A stretch of DNA of 6,245 bases from assembly GCA_026125865.1 (NCBI GenBank), contig JAHCKI010000151.1:1-6245 (forward strand), written 5' to 3'. The translations under genes were made by a program, and so were the position numbers. The notes under the pieces are model-generated. The model saw only the letters and a list, made by a program, of their open reading frames with translations, was not told the origin of the DNA and did not search any database. The stretch comes from Rhodospirillales bacterium. Its GTDB lineage: Bacteria > Pseudomonadota > Alphaproteobacteria > Rhodospirillales > Defluviicoccaceae. Below are positions 4,492 to 6,245 of the stretch, piece after piece (the first letter of the stretch is position 1; each line of letters begins with the position of its first letter).

Positions 4492-6078
4492 ATGACAGTC
4501 AGCACAGCGGTTTCTCCACAATCACCAAACATTGGCTGGTGGTTAACTGCTTTACTAGCCGTCGGTCTTTGCGTCGCCTTCTTTTTCGATGGCGTCGAAA
4601 ACATGGTCAAGAATTGGGAAGCGGAAGAATACAGCCACGCCTACCTCATTCCGGCTATCTCAGCCGCGTTGATCTGGCAGAAACGAGCGGCGTTGGCGGA
4701 AGCCGGAATCACGCCGACATGGGCTGGCGTGTTTTTTGTCACTCTCGGCTTGGCGGCGGGCTTGTTTGGTGAGCTCAGCACCATCTACACCATCATTCAG
4801 TATGGTTTCATCATAACTCTGTTCGGCATTGTTTTGTCTTGCATCGGTTGGCGCGCGGTTATGACAATCTGGGCGCCGTTGCTTTATTTCGTGTTCGTCA
4901 TCCCTCTACCCACTTTTCTGTATCGTAGCCTTTCCAGCAACATGCAGCTCATATCATCCACCTTGGGCGTGGACCTGATCCGGCTTTTCGGGATTAGCGT
5001 GTTCCTGGAAGGAAACGTCATAGATCTTGGGATTTACCAGCTACAGGTCGTCGAAGCCTGTAGCGGCTTGCGATACCTGTTCCCGCTCATGAGTTTCGGG
5101 TTTTTGCTCGCTTATCTCTATAAGGGCAAAGCCTGGCAAAAGATTCTGATATTTGTTTCGACAGGTCCGATCACGATCATCATCAACAGCGTCCGTATCG
5201 CCGTTACCGGAATCATCGTTGAGTATTTCGGGATCGAGACGGCGGAAGGATTTTTGCATTTCTTCGAAGGTTGGGTGATCTTCATTTTCGGCGTGGGTCT
5301 CCTGTTCTTTGGAGCGTGGATTTTGGCGCGTTTGTCCGGACGCTCGGGATCGCTTGGGGATCTTCTCAATATCGAGTGGCAGAATACTGCTCCCGTTGGC
5401 GGTGACGGCGGCAACGGCGCCCTCCGGCTGTCGCGACCCTATCTCCTTAATCTGGGACTGCTCGTCGCCATGACCGCCGTCGCGTTCATCCTCCCCGCGC
5501 GTTCCGAGATCGTTCCCGACCGCAAGAATTTCGCCACATTTCCAATGCGTATCGGGGTTTGGCGAGGTCAGGAGGAGCCGATTGAGCAGGTCTACCTCAC
5601 CGCTCTCAAGTTGGATGACTATGTGAACGCGAACTACAAGCGCGTTGAAGATACCACCCCGGTGAACTTCTATATCGCCTACTACTCATCGCAACGTAAA
5701 GGCCATTCGGCGCACTCGCCACGCTCCTGTATCCCGGGCGGCGGCTGGGAGATGATGAACATTGATACACGTCGGGTAGACAACGTCGACGGCAACGGCG
5801 GATCGATGGTCCTCAATCGTGTCGTCATCGCCAAGGGCACCCTGACGCAGATCGTCTACTATTGGTTTCAACAGCGGGGACGCATTCTGACCAACGAGTA
5901 TGGTGTCAAGTGGATGATTTTCTGGGATGCCTTGACCCAGAACAGAACCGACGGCGCCCTGGTCCGGCTCGTTACGGCGGTTGGCGCCCATGAAGATACC
6001 GCCGAGGCGGACGAGCGCTTGGCCGCGTTTATCCGCGCCGCCTACGACCAGATCGGTGCATATGTTCCCGGACGGTGA
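4492..6078 (+). CDS. xrtD: Exosortase XrtD (VPLPA-CTERM type) fused to an EpsI domain
   Basis: Inner-membrane cysteine transpeptidase-like enzyme predicted to recognise and cleave the C-terminal sorting signal of PEP-CTERM-like surface proteins. About eight membrane helices lie between 15 and 280. The exosortase triad is intact: C190 in VEACSGLRYL, R235 in NSVRIAVTGI and H256 in GFLHFFEG. The N-terminal YSHAYLIPAISAALIWQKR (47-65) is also typical. After a glycine-rich linker (301-311) and one more helix (about 317-335), residues 340-525 form a periplasmic EpsI/DUF3485 domain with the motif HSPRSCIPGGGW (408-419). The fusion and the AEGFLHFFEGWVIF segment suggest the XrtD subtype; subtype is less sure than family. 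The 528-residue length fits. ATG 4492 has AGGAG five bases upstream. Codon use is less GC-rich than in cimA. No sorted substrate gene is visible in the window. Confidence 0.9.
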   Translation: MTVSTAVSPQSPNIGWWLTALLAVGLCVAFFFDGVENMVKNWEAEEYSHAYLIPAISAALIWQKRAALAEAGITPTWAGVFFVTLGLAAGLFGELSTIYTIIQYGFIITLFGIVLSCIGWRAVMTIWAPLLYFVFVIPLPTFLYRSLSSNMQLISSTLGVDLIRLFGISVFLEGNVIDLGIYQLQVVEACSGLRYLFPLMSFGFLLAYLYKGKAWQKILIFVSTGPITIIINSVRIAVTGIIVEYFGIETAEGFLHFFEGWVIFIFGVGLLFFGAWILARLSGRSGSLGDLLNIEWQNTAPVGGDGGNGALRLSRPYLLNLGLLVAMTAVAFILPARSEIVPDRKNFATFPMRIGVWRGQEEPIEQVYLTALKLDDYVNANYKRVEDTTPVNFYIAYYSSQRKGHSAHSPRSCIPGGGWEMMNIDTRRVDNVDGNGGSMVLNRVVIAKGTLTQIVYYWFQQRGRILTNEYGVKWMIFWDALTQNRTDGALVRLVTAVGAHEDTAEADERLAAFIRAAYDQIGAYVPGR

Positions 6079-6090
6079 CGAATGCAGCGC

Positions 6091-6112
6091 CTGTCCGCTC
6101 CTTGGCGGGCAG
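6091..6112. other. Hairpin downstream of xrtD
   Basis: CTGTCCGC (6091-6098) pairs with GCGGGCAG (6105-6112), eight pairs with one G-U, around a 6-base loop, 12 bases after the xrtD stop. No T-run follows, so it is at best a weak or factor-assisted terminator or an RNA-stabilising 3' hairpin. Confidence 0.4.
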
Positions 6113-6168
6113 ACCCTGTAAAGCGCAGAGTTTGTATCGATCATTGATTCCACAATCGGAGGAGACGC

Positions 6169-6245
6169 TTGACTCCGGTACAATGGACACACCTTCTTTC
6201 TGCAAGCGCTGATCAAAATGGGGGCATTGTTCGATGGAAAATGGA
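6169..6245 (+). CDS. Possible start of a gene cut by the window edge
   Basis: A strong Shine-Dalgarno GGAGGAG (6158-6164) lies four bases before TTG at 6169-6171, and this frame (reading M/L-TPVQWTHLLSASADQNG) stays open to the last base, about 25 codons. Two competing reads exist: ATG 6183 stops after nine codons, and ATG 6218 is open to the end but has no Shine-Dalgarno. I do not recognise the fragment. Its position suggests a continuation of the exosortase locus, but that is inference. Confidence 0.33.
   Translation, partial: MTPVQWTHLLSASADQNGGIVRWKM

Overview
The window most resembles chromosomal DNA of an alphaproteobacterium, possibly Rhodospirillales. This is inferred from the flavour of the CimA, TrmJ and XrtD proteins and from the GC-rich codon use of cimA and trmJ; no rRNA or other marker gene is present to confirm it.

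Layout, left to right. Bases 1 to about 816 are visibly AT-richer than the rest and hold no convincing gene. They do contain a good sigma70-like promoter on the + strand (427-455), a weak hairpin plus T-run (495-514), a small perfect inverted repeat, a repeated 9-mer, and a long series of A-tracts in helical phase (603-745) that predicts bent DNA. Bases 817-976 (- strand) look like a small, lysine/arginine-rich, single-membrane-helix protein that is now out of frame. Next come two - strand housekeeping genes that read as one transcription unit: cimA (citramalate synthase, entry to isoleucine biosynthesis from pyruvate and acetyl-CoA) and, 17 bases after it, trmJ (tRNA 2'-O-ribose methyltransferase of the SpoU/SPOUT family).

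The divergent gap 3456-3778 is dense with structure. It has a 14-bp tandem repeat just upstream of cimA, a hairpin overlapping the end of a possible 21-codon leader ORF, two near-identical 16-mers placed symmetrically around a 10-bp palindrome, and a nested inverted repeat. To the right, on the + strand, lies a 173-codon gene of unknown function whose last residues resemble the short CheY-binding-type tail motif found in FliM/FliN-like flagellar proteins.

A structured gap with a plausible promoter (4420-4448) then leads to xrtD. This is an exosortase of the VPLPA-CTERM type with an EpsI (DUF3485) domain fused at its C-terminus. It should cut and sort PEP-CTERM-like surface proteins and is normally linked to exopolysaccharide loci. 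After its stop there is a hairpin without a T-run. A strong Shine-Dalgarno then precedes a possible TTG-started gene that runs off the right edge, so an exosortase/EPS cluster may continue beyond the window.

The solid content is ordinary: cimA, trmJ and xrtD. The parts worth a second look are the unknown gene with the FliM-like tail, the cimA leader region, and the bent, gene-free left end.
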